Source: Millionella massiliensis
GTDB lineage: Bacteria > Bacteroidota > Bacteroidia > Bacteroidales > Rikenellaceae
NCBI RefSeq assembly: GCF_900104655.1
Contig: NZ_FNWD01000002.1
Location: 1,658,246-1,722,245, forward strand
Length of the DNA stretch: 64,000 nucleotides
Reading direction: 5' to 3'
Shown here: piece by piece, positions 35,650 to 46,425 of the stretch
Position numbering within the stretch: position 1 is the first letter of the stretch
Layout: every line of letters starts with the position of its first letter
Notes under the pieces: model-generated
Database searches by the model: none
The model's input: the letters and a program-made list of their open reading frames with translations, nothing else
What the model was told of the DNA's origin: nothing
Made by a program: the position numbers and the translations under genes

Positions 35650-38600
35650 ATGATTAACAAGATAATACACTTCTCGCTCCACAACCGGTTGAGCGTGATG
35701 ATCGTATCGGCGCTGATGCTCATCGCCGGCGCCTACACCGCCAGCCGGATGGAGGTCGATGTCTTTCCCGACCTCACCTCGCCGACCGTGGTGGTCATGA
35801 CCGAAGCCCCCGGCATGGCCTCCGAAGAGGTCGAACGCCTCGTGACCTTCCCCATCGAGACCGCCCTCAACGGCGCCACCGACGTACGCCGCGTCCGTTC
35901 GGCCACCACCACCGGTTTCTCGACCGTGACCGTCGAATTCGACTGGGGAACCGACATTTATCTCGCCCGACAGATCGTCGCCGAAAAGCTCTCCGGCATC
36001 GGCGAACGGCTGCCCCAGGGGGCACAGACTCCCGTACTGGCGCCCCAGTCGTCGCTCCTGGGCGAAGTGATGGTGATCGGTCTGACGGCCGACAGCACCT
36101 CGCTCGAAGAGCTCCGTACACTGGCCGACTGGACCCTGCGCCCGCGTCTGCTCTCGACCGGCGGTGTGGCCCAGGTCACCGTCGTAGGCGGTGACATCCG
36201 GGAGTACCAGATCGTCGCCTCGCCCCAGCTGATGCGCCACTACAACGTCAGCCTCGACGAACTGCTCGCCGCCACCCAAAGCATGAATACCGACGCCTCG
36301 GGCGGCATCCTGAACCAGTACGGCAACGAATACATCGTCCGCGGCATGGTGCGCACCACCTCGCCCGAAGAGATCGCCTCGAGTGTGGTGAAACTCTCGC
36401 CCGAAGGCACCCCCGTCACCATCGCCGACATCGCCCAGGTCCGCACCGGCGGCAAAACTCCGAAAATGGGTGACGCTTCGGTGAACGGCATCCGCGCCGT
36501 CCGCCTCTCGGTGACCAAACAGCCCGCCACCGGGACCCTCGAACTGACCGATCTGCTCGACACCACCATCGCCGACATCGCCCGCAACCTGCCCCCCGAC
36601 GTGCAGGTCACCACCGAGATCTTCCGCCAGGCCACCTTCATCGAAAGCTCGGTCAACAACATCGAACGCGCCCTGATCGAAGGCGGCGTACTGGTGGTCG
36701 TAATTCTGATGATCTTCCTGGGGAACTTCCGCACCACCATCATCTCACTGCTGGCCATTCCCCTCTCGCTGCTGGTCTCGATGATCGTGCTGAAGGTGCT
36801 CGGCTTCTCGCTCAACACCATGAGTCTCGGCGGTATGGCCATCGCCATCGGTTCGCTCGTCGATGACGCCATCATCGATGTCGAAAACGTCTTCAAACGG
36901 CTGCGCGAAAACCACCGGCTGCCCGAAGAACAACGCAAGGGGACCCTCCAGGTGGTCTACGAAGCCTCGACCGAAATCCGGGCCTCGATCTGGAACGCCA
37001 CCCTCATCATCATCGTCACCTTCGCTCCGCTCTTCTTCCTGAGCGGCATGGAGGGACGCATGCTTCAGCCGCTGGGCATCGCCTTCATCGTGTCGCTCTT
37101 CGCCTCGATGATCGTGGCCATCACGCTGACCCCCGTTCTCGGCAGCTATCTGCTCACCGGCGACCGGATGCTCGGCCGCCACGAACGCGAACCGTGGCTT
37201 GTCCGCCGCATGAAAGCCGGCTACACCTGGATGCTCGCCGGCGTCCTCCGCCACCGCAAAATCGTCATCACCACCGCCATCGTGCTCTTCGTCGGGGCCG
37301 TGGCCATCTTCACCACGCTGGGCCGCAACTTCCTGCCCCCGTTCAACGAAGGTTCGATGGCCATCTCCGTCTCGGCCCTGCCCGGCACCTCGCTCGAAGA
37401 GAGCACCCGGATCGCCGAACTGGCCGAAGAGCAACTGATGCAGGTTCCCGAAGTGGTGATCGTCTCGCGCAAGACCGGCCGCGCCGAACTCGACGAACAC
37501 GCCCTCGGCACCGAAACCTCGGAGATCGACGTGCCGTTCGTGCTGAAGGATCGGAGCCGCGCCGAGGTGTTTGCCGACGTGCGCCAACGCCTCAGCAACA
37601 TCAAGGGGATTGTTTTCGAGATCGGACAGCCCATCTCGCACCGCATCGACCTGCTGCTCTCGGGCACCCGGTCGAACATCGCCATCAAGGTCTTCGGCGA
37701 CGACCTGAACGAACTCTTCGCGCTGGGCAACCGCATCAAGGCCGCCACGCAGGATATCCCCGGTCTGGTCGACCTCAACGTCGAACAGCAAATCGAGCGT
37801 CCGCAGCTGCAGATCAAACCGCGCCGCAACGTCCTCAGCCAGTGGGGCATCACCCCGGCCCAGTTCACCGAGACCGTCGAAGTGGCTCTGGCCGGTCGTG
37901 CCGTGTCGGAGGTCTACGAAGGGGAGCGCAACTTCGACATCACGCTGAAGTTCGACTCGGTGAGCCGCTCCTCGATGGAGGGCATCTCGCAAATCCTGCT
38001 CGACGGCCGTAATGCCGCCGGCGAAACGGTCAAGGTGCCGCTGGGCAACCTGGCCGAGCTAGTCTCGACCACCGGCCCGAACGCCATCAACCGCGAGAAC
38101 GTCAGCCGTAAACTGGTCGTATCGGGCAACGTCGAGGGGGCCGACCTGCGCGGCGTGGTGACCCAAATCCAGCAACGCATCGCCGAACAGGTTCCCATGC
38201 CCGAAGGCTACCACATCGAATACGGCGGACAGTTCGAGAGCGAAGCCGCCGCCTCGCGCACGCTGCTGCTCACCTCGCTGCTGGCCATCCTGATCGTCTT
38301 CATGCTGCTCTACAACGAGTTCAAGGACCTCCGGTTGACCGGCGTGGTGCTGCTGAACCTGCCGCTGGCCATCATCGGCGGCGTGGTCTCGATCTGGTGT
38401 ACGTCGGGCATCGTCAGCATCCCGTCGATCATCGGCTTCATCTCGCTCTTCGGGATCGCCACCCGAAACGGCATCCTGCTGATCTCCCGCTACCGCCACC
38501 TCGCCTGCGAACCGGAAGGCGCGGCACTATCTTTGCATGAACAGATCCTGCACGGCTCGGCCGACCGCCTCAGCCCCATCATCATGACCGCCCTGACCTC

Positions 38601-38763
38601 CGGACTGGCCCTGATTCCGCTGGCGCTGGGCGGCGACCTGCCCGGCAACGAGATCCAAAGCCCGATGGCCATCGTGATCCTGGGCGGGCTGCTGACCTCG
38701 ACCCTGCTGAACCTGTTTGTCGTACCGGTCGTGTACTCCCTGATGAACCGAAAACACCATTAG
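35650..38763 (+). CDS. CusA/CzcA-family heavy-metal RND permease
   Basis: A 1037-residue inner-membrane pump. The heavy-metal-efflux signature is present early: MEVDVFPDLTSPTVVV and APGMASEEVERLVTFPIE. Helix 4 contains MAIAIGSLVDDAIIDVENV with both acidic proton-relay residues, unlike the two drug-type RND pumps in this window. The periplasmic domains follow the usual duplicated layout and the C-terminus ends LFVVPVVYSLMNRKHH. No obvious methionine ladder of the CusA type stands out, so a divalent metal substrate is at least as likely as copper. It is flanked by its adaptor and its outer membrane channel. Confidence 0.93.
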   Translation: MINKIIHFSLHNRLSVMIVSALMLIAGAYTASRMEVDVFPDLTSPTVVVMTEAPGMASEEVERLVTFPIETALNGATDVRRVRSATTTGFSTVTVEFDWGTDIYLARQIVAEKLSGIGERLPQGAQTPVLAPQSSLLGEVMVIGLTADSTSLEELRTLADWTLRPRLLSTGGVAQVTVVGGDIREYQIVASPQLMRHYNVSLDELLAATQSMNTDASGGILNQYGNEYIVRGMVRTTSPEEIASSVVKLSPEGTPVTIADIAQVRTGGKTPKMGDASVNGIRAVRLSVTKQPATGTLELTDLLDTTIADIARNLPPDVQVTTEIFRQATFIESSVNNIERALIEGGVLVVVILMIFLGNFRTTIISLLAIPLSLLVSMIVLKVLGFSLNTMSLGGMAIAIGSLVDDAIIDVENVFKRLRENHRLPEEQRKGTLQVVYEASTEIRASIWNATLIIIVTFAPLFFLSGMEGRMLQPLGIAFIVSLFASMIVAITLTPVLGSYLLTGDRMLGRHEREPWLVRRMKAGYTWMLAGVLRHRKIVITTAIVLFVGAVAIFTTLGRNFLPPFNEGSMAISVSALPGTSLEESTRIAELAEEQLMQVPEVVIVSRKTGRAELDEHALGTETSEIDVPFVLKDRSRAEVFADVRQRLSNIKGIVFEIGQPISHRIDLLLSGTRSNIAIKVFGDDLNELFALGNRIKAATQDIPGLVDLNVEQQIERPQLQIKPRRNVLSQWGITPAQFTETVEVALAGRAVSEVYEGERNFDITLKFDSVSRSSMEGISQILLDGRNAAGETVKVPLGNLAELVSTTGPNAINRENVSRKLVVSGNVEGADLRGVVTQIQQRIAEQVPMPEGYHIEYGGQFESEAAASRTLLLTSLLAILIVFMLLYNEFKDLRLTGVVLLNLPLAIIGGVVSIWCTSGIVSIPSIIGFISLFGIATRNGILLISRYRHLACEPEGAALSLHEQILHGSADRLSPIIMTALTSGLALIPLALGGDLPGNEIQSPMAIVILGGLLTSTLLNLFVVPVVYSLMNRKHH

Positions 38764-38766
38764 AAG

Positions 38767-39936
38767 ATGAAGATACTCACACTGATAGCGTTGCCTGCAC
38801 TGCTTCTGGCCGCCGGCAGCGCCACCGCCCAGACTGACGACTATGCGGCTTTTCTGAACGACGTGGCCGCACGCAGCCCGCAACTGACGGCAGCCCAAAA
38901 GAACCACACGGCCACCCTGCGCGGGCTGCGCACCGGTTTGGCTCCGGACGATCCGGAGGTCGGCCTCGAATACTTTTTTGCCGGCGAGACCCGCTACGAA
39001 CTGGCCGTGGAACAGGCCTTCGACTTCCCGACCGTCTATCACCAGCGCAATAAGATCAGCAAACTGGGCGCCACGAAAGCCGACCAGGAGTTTCTGGCGG
39101 CCAAACGCGGCGTGATGGCCGCCGTGTCGGATGCCTACCTGAGCCTGAACTACGCCACAGAGCGTATCTCGATCCTCACGAAACGCCGCGACGACATCCG
39201 TCGGGTCATCGACCTCTACAAACAGGGGGTCGAGGCGGGCCAAAACACCGTTATCGAGATGCGTAACGCCCAGATGCTGCTGACCGAGATCGAGAACAGC
39301 CTGACGCTGATCGAAACCGAACGCGAAGAGGCCGCCGCCACGCTGACCCAGCTGAACGGTGGCACCCCGATCGCCCCGCAAGGCTATCCGCAGTTCCGTT
39401 TCACGGGCACGGAGGATGAGTTCGTCGCCGCCGCACTGGCCGCCGACTACGAACTGCAGGCTGCCGCGATCGATACGCTGATCGCCCAGCGTGAACTGAA
39501 ACTGAGCCGTCAGGAGTGGATTCCGAAACTGAAAGTGGGTTACAAGGTCGAGGTCGAAGGTTCGAAAGGAACGAACGGACTGCTGGCCGGCATCTCGCTG
39601 CCGCTGTGGCAGAACAGCGGTCGCACGCGCCACGCCAAGGCGCTGAACGAAGCAGCGATGGCCCAGCACGAAGCGACCGAACTGTCGGCCCGCACCCGGC
39701 TGCGTTCGCTCTACGCCCGCTACCAGACGCTCACGGAGGCGCTTGCCGCCCGTTTCCAGGACAACTGGGGGGCCGACTATCCGGAGTTGCTCCAACAGGC
39801 CGCCCGCGAGGGACAGATCAACTCGATCGACGCCCTGATGGGACTCGGCGAATGGTACGCCATGAAAGACAGCCTGATGGAGCTGGAATACGCCATTGCA
39901 CAGGCCGGAGCCGCCATGGCGCTGTGCCTGATGTAA
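38767..39936 (+). CDS. CusC/CzcC-like TolC-family outer membrane channel
   Basis: A 389-residue outer membrane factor starting 4 bases after the pump gene. The signal peptide ends GSATAQ. The first half has PEVGLEYFFAGETRYELAVE and QAFDFPTVYHQRNK, a pattern typical of CzcC-type channels, followed by long helices; the second half repeats the layout (LKVGYKVEVEGSKGTNGLLA, ISLPLWQNSGRTRHAKA). It completes the adaptor-pump-channel set. Downstream are a 20-bp minisatellite and then a strong terminator. Confidence 0.92.
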   Translation: MKILTLIALPALLLAAGSATAQTDDYAAFLNDVAARSPQLTAAQKNHTATLRGLRTGLAPDDPEVGLEYFFAGETRYELAVEQAFDFPTVYHQRNKISKLGATKADQEFLAAKRGVMAAVSDAYLSLNYATERISILTKRRDDIRRVIDLYKQGVEAGQNTVIEMRNAQMLLTEIENSLTLIETEREEAAATLTQLNGGTPIAPQGYPQFRFTGTEDEFVAAALAADYELQAAAIDTLIAQRELKLSRQEWIPKLKVGYKVEVEGSKGTNGLLAGISLPLWQNSGRTRHAKALNEAAMAQHEATELSARTRLRSLYARYQTLTEALAARFQDNWGADYPELLQQAAREGQINSIDALMGLGEWYAMKDSLMELEYAIAQAGAAMALCLM

Positions 39937-39946
39937 TCCGCCCCCA

Positions 39947-40006
39947 CCACGGACAGACACGGGCAACCACGGGCAGACACGGGCAACCACGGGCAGACAC
40001 GGACAA
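39947..40006. repeat. Minisatellite, three 20-bp units
   Basis: Three head-to-tail copies of CCACGGGCAGACACGGGCAA (39947-39966, 39967-39986, 39987-40006) with only two substitutions, 11 bases after the channel gene's stop. Each unit itself contains two related ACGGGCA-type half units. Confidence 0.9.
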
Positions 40007-40101
40007 CCGCCGGCTCCGAATATTCCGCAGCGGTCCACACCTTTCCAAGACAAAACATCCGCTCCCGGGAGCAGAACAACACTTGCTCCAGCCTGACATG
40101 A

Positions 40102-40155
40102 AACGCATCGCCGGAACAATCTCTGTTGGATTGTTCCGGCGATGCGTTCTCTTTA
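40102..40155 (+). terminator. Rho-independent terminator of the metal-efflux operon
   Basis: A perfect 20-bp stem (40102-40121 with 40129-40148) with a 7-base loop is followed by CTCTTTATAT. From here to 40389 nothing else is recognisable. Confidence 0.85.
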
Positions 40156-40389
40156 TATATACGGTTATGCGTTCGGTACGGAAACCCGCTCAATTCTCAC
40201 CCGACGGGAGCGTATCGGGCAGCAACATCCGCCGCCCATCCGTATCGAGCGGCACACATCGCAGGCGGTTTCGCCCCCCCCGAAAATACACTGTCCGGCC
40301 GATGCAACGGCTCAGACGGTTCCGGCTGCACATTTCATTTCAACGGTTTATCCGCACAAAATCAATGCCGGGCCGAGGTCGGCCGACCG

Positions 40390-41169
40390 TTATCGGGCAA
40401 CGGAGGTGACGATATCCAGGTCCAGATCGCGAATACGTGCGGCGATGGCCTCCATCTCGTCGTACGAGACTTTTTGCAGATCGTCGGCCGGCGTATTACG
40501 GTCGATGGTGTAGAGCATCACCTCGGAAGGATGGATCTGACGGATCGCCTCGAGGTAAGCCTCGACCTCTTCGGGCGTCGTATTGTCGATGTGATGGCCG
40601 CCGTAATCGCCGCGCAGACACATGGTCTGCACCACAAGGCACCCTTGAAACTCCTGCAGCAGTTCGATAATCTGCGCCACACTCCGATGGTTCTGCGGCT
40701 GGTTGATGTGCCGCATGGTCTCATCGATGGCGGAGTCGAACTTGAGGATGTTACGGTCGACCCGCAGCAGCGCCTTGCGCACCGATTCATGGTCGATCAT
40801 CGTGGCGTTGCTCAGAACGGCCACCTTGGTATTCGGAGCGTAACGGTCGCGCAACGCGATCGTCGCATCGACCACGCGGTCGAACTCGGGGTGCATGGTA
40901 GGCTCGCCATTACCGGCGAAGGTGATGACGTCGGGCAGCTTCCCGGCAGCCGCCATCTCTTTCAGCCGTGCCTCGAGTGCCGGGATCACCCGGTCGTAGG
41001 GGTTGAAGGCTCCGTGTCCGTGGGCACCGTTCCACCCGCATTCGCAATAGATACAGTTGAAATTACAGAGTTTTGCATCGGGGGCCAGCAGATTGACACC
41101 CAACGAAGTGCCGAGCCGACGGCTGTGGATCGGCCCGACGATGATGCTGTCGAACAAAAAAGTATCCAT
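40390..41169 (-). CDS. Radical SAM protein of unknown substrate
   Basis: A 259-residue radical SAM enzyme. The Fe-S motif CX3CX2C is C35-NFN-C39-IY-C42, with an extra cysteine C44. The N-terminus GPIHSRRLGTSLGVNLLA and the following AGNGEPTMHPEF (GGE-like SAM-binding motif) define a widespread subgroup of standalone radical SAM proteins. No second Fe-S cluster motif is evident. Function is not known to me. It is transcribed alone, convergent with the metal operon terminator and 135 bases downstream of thiC on the same strand, so read-through from thiC is possible. Confidence 0.88.
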   Translation of the reverse strand: MDTFLFDSIIVGPIHSRRLGTSLGVNLLAPDAKLCNFNCIYCECGWNGAHGHGAFNPYDRVIPALEARLKEMAAAGKLPDVITFAGNGEPTMHPEFDRVVDATIALRDRYAPNTKVAVLSNATMIDHESVRKALLRVDRNILKFDSAIDETMRHINQPQNHRSVAQIIELLQEFQGCLVVQTMCLRGDYGGHHIDNTTPEEVEAYLEAIRQIHPSEVMLYTIDRNTPADDLQKVSYDEMEAIAARIRDLDLDIVTSVAR

Positions 41170-41304
41170 CTTTTCAGCAAATTATTTTGTTCCGGTTCCG
41201 ACTGTTCCACATGGAACTTTTCCTCCACATACCGCCTGATATTTCACTAAGAATCAATCGAATGACAGCGAAGATTCCTGCAGAAAGCCGTTCAACGGAG
41301 ACTG

Positions 41305-42855
<1,551 letters not shown>

Positions 42856-43833
42856 CTATTTGTTTCGTTTCATCAGTGAATAAGCATACTCCTCGAGCAC
42901 GGTCAGCCGGTCGGCCTGCGTATGGGCCCGGCGCAGCGCCGACAGCGCCACGTCGAAATAGGAGGCGATGGCCGCTTCGGCTGCCGGACGCACCTCCAGC
43001 GCATCGTAGATGCTGCGGACGCGGGGCAGCTTCTCGGCAATGTCGCCCGGCGCGAGGATCGCCTCGCGCTGCTCGGCCGAAGCTCGTTCCATGGCGGTGA
43101 TGTGCAGGAAGGTCTTCTTGCCGACGGCAATATCGCCGCCGATCTTCTTGCCGAAGGTCTGCGCATCGCCGTAGGTGTCGAGCAGGTCGTCCTGTATCTG
43201 GAACGCCAGCCCCAGGTTGACGCCGAAGTCATACAACGCCCGCCGTTCGGCCTCGGAGGCTCCGCCGACTACGGCTCCCATCTCCAGCGCGGCGGCCAGC
43301 AGTACCGATGTCTTGAGGCGAATCATCTCGATGTAGGCTTCGCGCGTCACGGGCCGGTCGCTGTTCTCGAAATCCATGTCGTACTGCTGTCCCTGGCACA
43401 CCTCCATGGCGGCCCGGTTGAAGACGGCCAGCAGTTGGGGCAACTTCTCGGTTCCGTAGGTCGAGGCTCCTCTCTGTAGAATCTGATAGGCAAGGATCAG
43501 CATGGCGTCGCCCGAGAGGATCGCGCCGCTTTCGCCCCACTTGAGGTGAACCGTAGGGCGTCCGCGCCGCAGTTCTGCCTTGTCCATGATGTCGTCGTGC
43601 AGCAGGGTGAAGTTGTGGAACACCTCGACGGCCACGGCCGCCGACAGCGCTTGCCGGGGAGCGCCGCTGTAAAGGTCGGCCCCCATCAGACAGAGCAGGG
43701 GGCGGATCCGTTTGCCGCCATCCTCCAGGATGTAACGTATCGGGGCGTAGAGTCCCTGCGGCTGCATGTTGTCGAGGGGGAGTCGTCCGATCTCATCCTC
43801 CACGAGCCGCAGCAACGTCTCTCTGTTTTCCAT
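42856..43833 (-). CDS. Polyprenyl (short-chain) diphosphate synthase
   Basis: A trans-isoprenyl diphosphate synthase of 325 residues that condenses IPP with allylic diphosphates. Both Asp-rich motifs are present: LLHDDIMD followed by RRGRPTVH, and QIQDDLLDTYGD. A Phe lies five residues before the first motif (HNFTLLHDD). An aromatic there usually limits chain length, so a C15-C20 product is more likely than a quinone side chain. The start at 43833 (MENRETLLRLVEDE) aligns with the family; an ATG nine codons earlier is possible. thiC follows after 6 bases. Confidence 0.9.
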   Translation of the reverse strand: MENRETLLRLVEDEIGRLPLDNMQPQGLYAPIRYILEDGGKRIRPLLCLMGADLYSGAPRQALSAAVAVEVFHNFTLLHDDIMDKAELRRGRPTVHLKWGESGAILSGDAMLILAYQILQRGASTYGTEKLPQLLAVFNRAAMEVCQGQQYDMDFENSDRPVTREAYIEMIRLKTSVLLAAALEMGAVVGGASEAERRALYDFGVNLGLAFQIQDDLLDTYGDAQTFGKKIGGDIAVGKKTFLHITAMERASAEQREAILAPGDIAEKLPRVRSIYDALEVRPAAEAAIASYFDVALSALRRAHTQADRLTVLEEYAYSLMKRNK

Positions 43834-43953
43834 AGTCTTTCGTCCGGATTGATTCGGCATGTCGAGCAGACCCGCAACCGTACCAAACGCACCTCCAAGG
43901 ATCCGTCGGCACCGATGGTTGGCAATCGGCTCGCATACCGGTATAATTCATGA

Positions 43954-43961
43954 CGAAGATA
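43954..43961 (-). promoter_or_regulatory. Variant -7 element TATCTTCG for the prenyl synthase-thiC operon
   Basis: The minus strand reads TATCTTCG, one base from TAnnTTTG, predicting a ~115-nt leader. That leader shows no TPP-riboswitch landmarks (no CTGAGA core). Confidence 0.4.
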
Positions 43962-44353
43962 CGACATTTTTCCGAGCCGATTATACACTTCGCCTCTGCG
44001 AACGCCTCATGTCGGGACGCCCGTCCCGACCGATCGGGCAATGAACACCTCACTGCCATCGACAACAGCCGAATCGGCCTCGACAGTAATCCACCCAACA
44101 CAGCTCCTGCAAGGGTTACCGTCATTTCCCGGACTCGCCCCCTTTCGGCACACGTCGACTCCCCGGCGGCCGGAATCCATCCCATTGAATCACCATTATT
44201 ACCGCTCGATTAACTTCCAGCAGCCCCGTGGAAACCGTTTTCACCCCGTTTCGAAGCCACCTGACCGGAAATTTTCCGGTCGTTCCCCCCAAAGAATCGA
44301 CCCGGGACGAATATTTATCTTGCATTTTGGCTGTCAAATAAATAAAAAATCTT
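43962..44353. other. Divergent intergenic region with two inverted repeats
   Basis: No gene is seen. It holds an 8-bp perfect hairpin with a 4-base loop (44011-44030) and a 9+1+9 bp palindrome GACCGGAAA-T-TTTCCGGTC (44263-44281). The latter lies about 70 bases upstream of the glucokinase -7 box and could be an operator. Confidence 0.5.
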
Positions 44354-44361
44354 TATATTTG
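44354..44361 (+). promoter_or_regulatory. -7 promoter element TATATTTG for the glucokinase gene
   Basis: Exact TAnnTTTG match in an A/T-rich stretch, 36 bases ahead of the ATG. A TTTG at 44326-44329 is 24 bases away, rather far for a -33 box. Confidence 0.65.
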
Positions 44362-44397
44362 AATTACGAAAGGATTAATCACATAAACCAATAGCAA

Positions 44398-45372
44398 ATG
44401 AAGCAATTAGCAGTAGGGATCGACATCGGAGGAACCAACTCGGTATATGGTCTGGTAGACCGTGAGGGCAACATGTACGGCGAAGGCGTCGTGCCTACCA
44501 AGAAATTCCCGGATTTCGACCAATACCTCGAAGAGCTCTATATCGGTATCCAGGGCCTGGTGAAAAACCTCGACGGTGAGTACGAGATCATCGGTATCGG
44601 TATCGGTGCACCGAATGCCAACTACTACAACGGCACGATCGAACACGCTGCCAACCTGATCTGGCAGGGCGTCATTCCGTTCGTCGAAAAGATGAAACGC
44701 TACTACCCCACCATCCCGGTGCTCATCACCAACGACGCCAACGCCGCCGCTATCGGCGAAATGGTGTACGGTGCCGCCAAAGGGATGAAAGACTTTATCG
44801 TGGTGACCCTCGGTACGGGTCTGGGCAGCGGTTTCGTCGCCAACGGACAGCTCATCTACGGCCATGACAGCTTCGCCGGCGAACTCGGCCACGTCATCGT
44901 CAACAAAACCGCCAGCGCACGCGTCTGCGGTTGCGGTCGCAAAGGGTGTCTGGAAACCTACGTTTCGGCAACCGGTATCAAACGTACGGCCTTCAAACTG
45001 CTGGCCGACCACATCGAAGACAGCGAGTTCCGCAACTACAGCTTCAACGAACTGACCGCCGAAATGATTACCAAAGCGGCTCTGAACGGCGACCGTCTGG
45101 CCATCGAAGCCTACGAATACACGGGTATGATCCTGGGGCAGGCGCTGGCCGATGCCGTGACGATCACCTCGCCCGAGGCCATCTTCCTGTTCGGCGGGCT
45201 GGCCAAAGCCGGCAAGTACATCTTCGAACCGACCAAAAAGTACATGGAGATGCACATGCTGTCGAACTTCCGCAACAAGGTGAAGCTCCTCCCGTCGGGT
45301 ATCGACGGAAAGAATGCAGCCGTACTGGGCGCCTCGGCTCTGATCTGGCAGCAGCTCGAAAACCAGAAATAG
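44398..45372 (+). CDS. glk: ROK-family glucokinase
   Basis: A 324-residue sugar kinase of the ROK family, most likely ATP-dependent glucokinase for glycolysis. The N-terminal phosphate motif is GIDIGGTNSVYGLV. The catalytic base Asp lies in ITNDANAAAIGE. The VTLGTGLGSGFVANGQL phosphate loop is followed by GELGHVIV and the ROK zinc signature CGCGRKGCLE. Length and the KNAAVLGASAL C-terminus are normal. The GC content is a little lower than that of the surrounding genes, and codon use looks typical of a highly expressed gene. It is monocistronic with a strong terminator. Other hexoses (mannose, N-acetylglucosamine) remain possible substrates. Confidence 0.93.
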   Translation: MKQLAVGIDIGGTNSVYGLVDREGNMYGEGVVPTKKFPDFDQYLEELYIGIQGLVKNLDGEYEIIGIGIGAPNANYYNGTIEHAANLIWQGVIPFVEKMKRYYPTIPVLITNDANAAAIGEMVYGAAKGMKDFIVVTLGTGLGSGFVANGQLIYGHDSFAGELGHVIVNKTASARVCGCGRKGCLETYVSATGIKRTAFKLLADHIEDSEFRNYSFNELTAEMITKAALNGDRLAIEAYEYTGMILGQALADAVTITSPEAIFLFGGLAKAGKYIFEPTKKYMEMHMLSNFRNKVKLLPSGIDGKNAAVLGASALIWQQLENQK

Positions 45373-45402
45373 AGCAACGGAGAGTTACAAGTTGGAATCT
45401 TG

Positions 45403-45445
45403 AAAAAAGAGCTCGATCCTGTTCGCAGGATCGAGCTCTTTTTTT
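45403..45445 (+). terminator. Rho-independent terminator after glucokinase
   Basis: A 19-bp stem (45403-45421 with 45426-45444) closed by a TTCG tetraloop, with T-runs. The A-run on the 5' side makes it potentially bidirectional. Confidence 0.92.
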
Positions 45446-45468
45446 AGGCGCTCCGGCCGCGCGGGCCA

Positions 45469-45546
45469 TTCTTTCTTTGAAAAGAAAGAATCAAAGAAAC
45501 TTTTCGTGGAGAAAATCGTGGAGGAAACGCGACTTTTCGTGGAGAA
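45469..45546 (-). repeat. Dispersed intergenic repeat, copy 2, plus a 33-bp duplicated tail
   Basis: 45469-45506 is the reverse-oriented counterpart of the element at 2106-2143, with a TTCTTTCTTT..AAAGAAAGAA hairpin followed by ATCAAAGAAACTTTTCG. The tail ACTTTTCGTGGAGAA occurs at 45499-45513 and again at 45532-45546, a 33-bp period. It lies between the glucokinase terminator and the 3' end of the AAA ATPase gene. Confidence 0.65.
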
Positions 45547-45561
45547 GAGCAGTAACAGATG

Positions 45562-46425
45562 TTATTTGGCGGGCTCCACGTGCATGGGACGCAACAGATC
45601 GCTGATCTCCGACACCCGGTCGGTCCAACCGTTCATCACCACGGCGGGCGAATGGGTTGCCAGGATCAACTGCAGGTTGGGATTCAGGCTCCGGACATCC
45701 TCGATCAGCCGCCGCTGCCAGTCGAAGTGAAGCGAGATCTCGGGTTCGTCCATAATCATGATAAAACTGCGACCGGCCTGTATCAACACCTGGGTGAGGA
45801 TAATCAGAATCTGTTTCTCGCCGGAGGAGAGCTGGTATGGCTGGATCGTAACGCCGAATCGGGTCTTAAACTGGAGCGTATCGCTATCCCGGTCGACACG
45901 TTTCCCGGTCGCCTCGAGCAGCGAATCGAGTATATCGAAATACTGCGTCTTACGAATCGTCAGCGCCTGCACCTCGGTCGCACTACGTCCGGCCTGCAGT
46001 GCCGCAATCACCTTTTTCCCTACCTCCAGCTGATAGGTAAGGTAACGGTTCTGGAGTTTGTAGAGAATCCAGTCGAGATAGGTGGCCACCGTCCCGTCCG
46101 AGAGTTTATAGATGGCGTCGCTCTCCTGCAACACCGTATCAAACGTACTGATCACGGAGACATTGTAAATCGAAGGATCGAACGGCCGATCGGATCCGAC
46201 CGTAGTACCGTCCGAGAACTCCACATGCAGCGATTTCAGTCGGCACCGGTGTCCATTCGAGATGGTACCCGTCGTAAACAGGTCGCTCAGGCAACGCAAC
46301 ACGGTACTCTTGCCACTCCCGTTGCTCCCGGCCAGCACATTGACTTCGGGCGTCAGTTCCCACGACAGATCACAGATATTCCACAATCCCTGGATCTCAA
46401 TCTTGCGTATATATACCCCACTCAT
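45562..46425 (-). CDS. AAA/ABC-type ATP-binding protein (RecF/OLD-like), standalone
   Basis: A 287-residue ATPase with one ABC-class nucleotide-binding domain. Walker A is GSNGSGKST (33-41), the signature motif is LSSGEKQ, Walker B is FIMIMDEPEISLH and the switch histidine is in ATHSP. Between Walker A and the signature lies a helical insert with little charge patterning. The DEPEISLHFDW segment is typical of the AAA_15/AAA_21-like, OLD-related ATPases of Bacteroidetes, several of which act in phage defence. No TOPRIM or nuclease domain is attached and no effector gene is adjacent. Its function here is unknown. Confidence 0.85.
   Translation of the reverse strand: MSGVYIRKIEIQGLWNICDLSWELTPEVNVLAGSNGSGKSTVLRCLSDLFTTGTISNGHRCRLKSLHVEFSDGTTVGSDRPFDPSIYNVSVISTFDTVLQESDAIYKLSDGTVATYLDWILYKLQNRYLTYQLEVGKKVIAALQAGRSATEVQALTIRKTQYFDILDSLLEATGKRVDRDSDTLQFKTRFGVTIQPYQLSSGEKQILIILTQVLIQAGRSFIMIMDEPEISLHFDWQRRLIEDVRSLNPNLQLILATHSPAVVMNGWTDRVSEISDLLRPMHVEPAK

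Noticed and set aside
39947-40006. Possible CRISPR array
   Set aside because: 20-bp units are directly adjacent with no spacers and no cas genes are nearby.
40126-41250. A 374-codon plus-strand frame opposite the radical SAM gene
   Set aside because: Antisense to a protein with an intact CX3CX2C motif; it starts inside the terminator stem of the metal operon.
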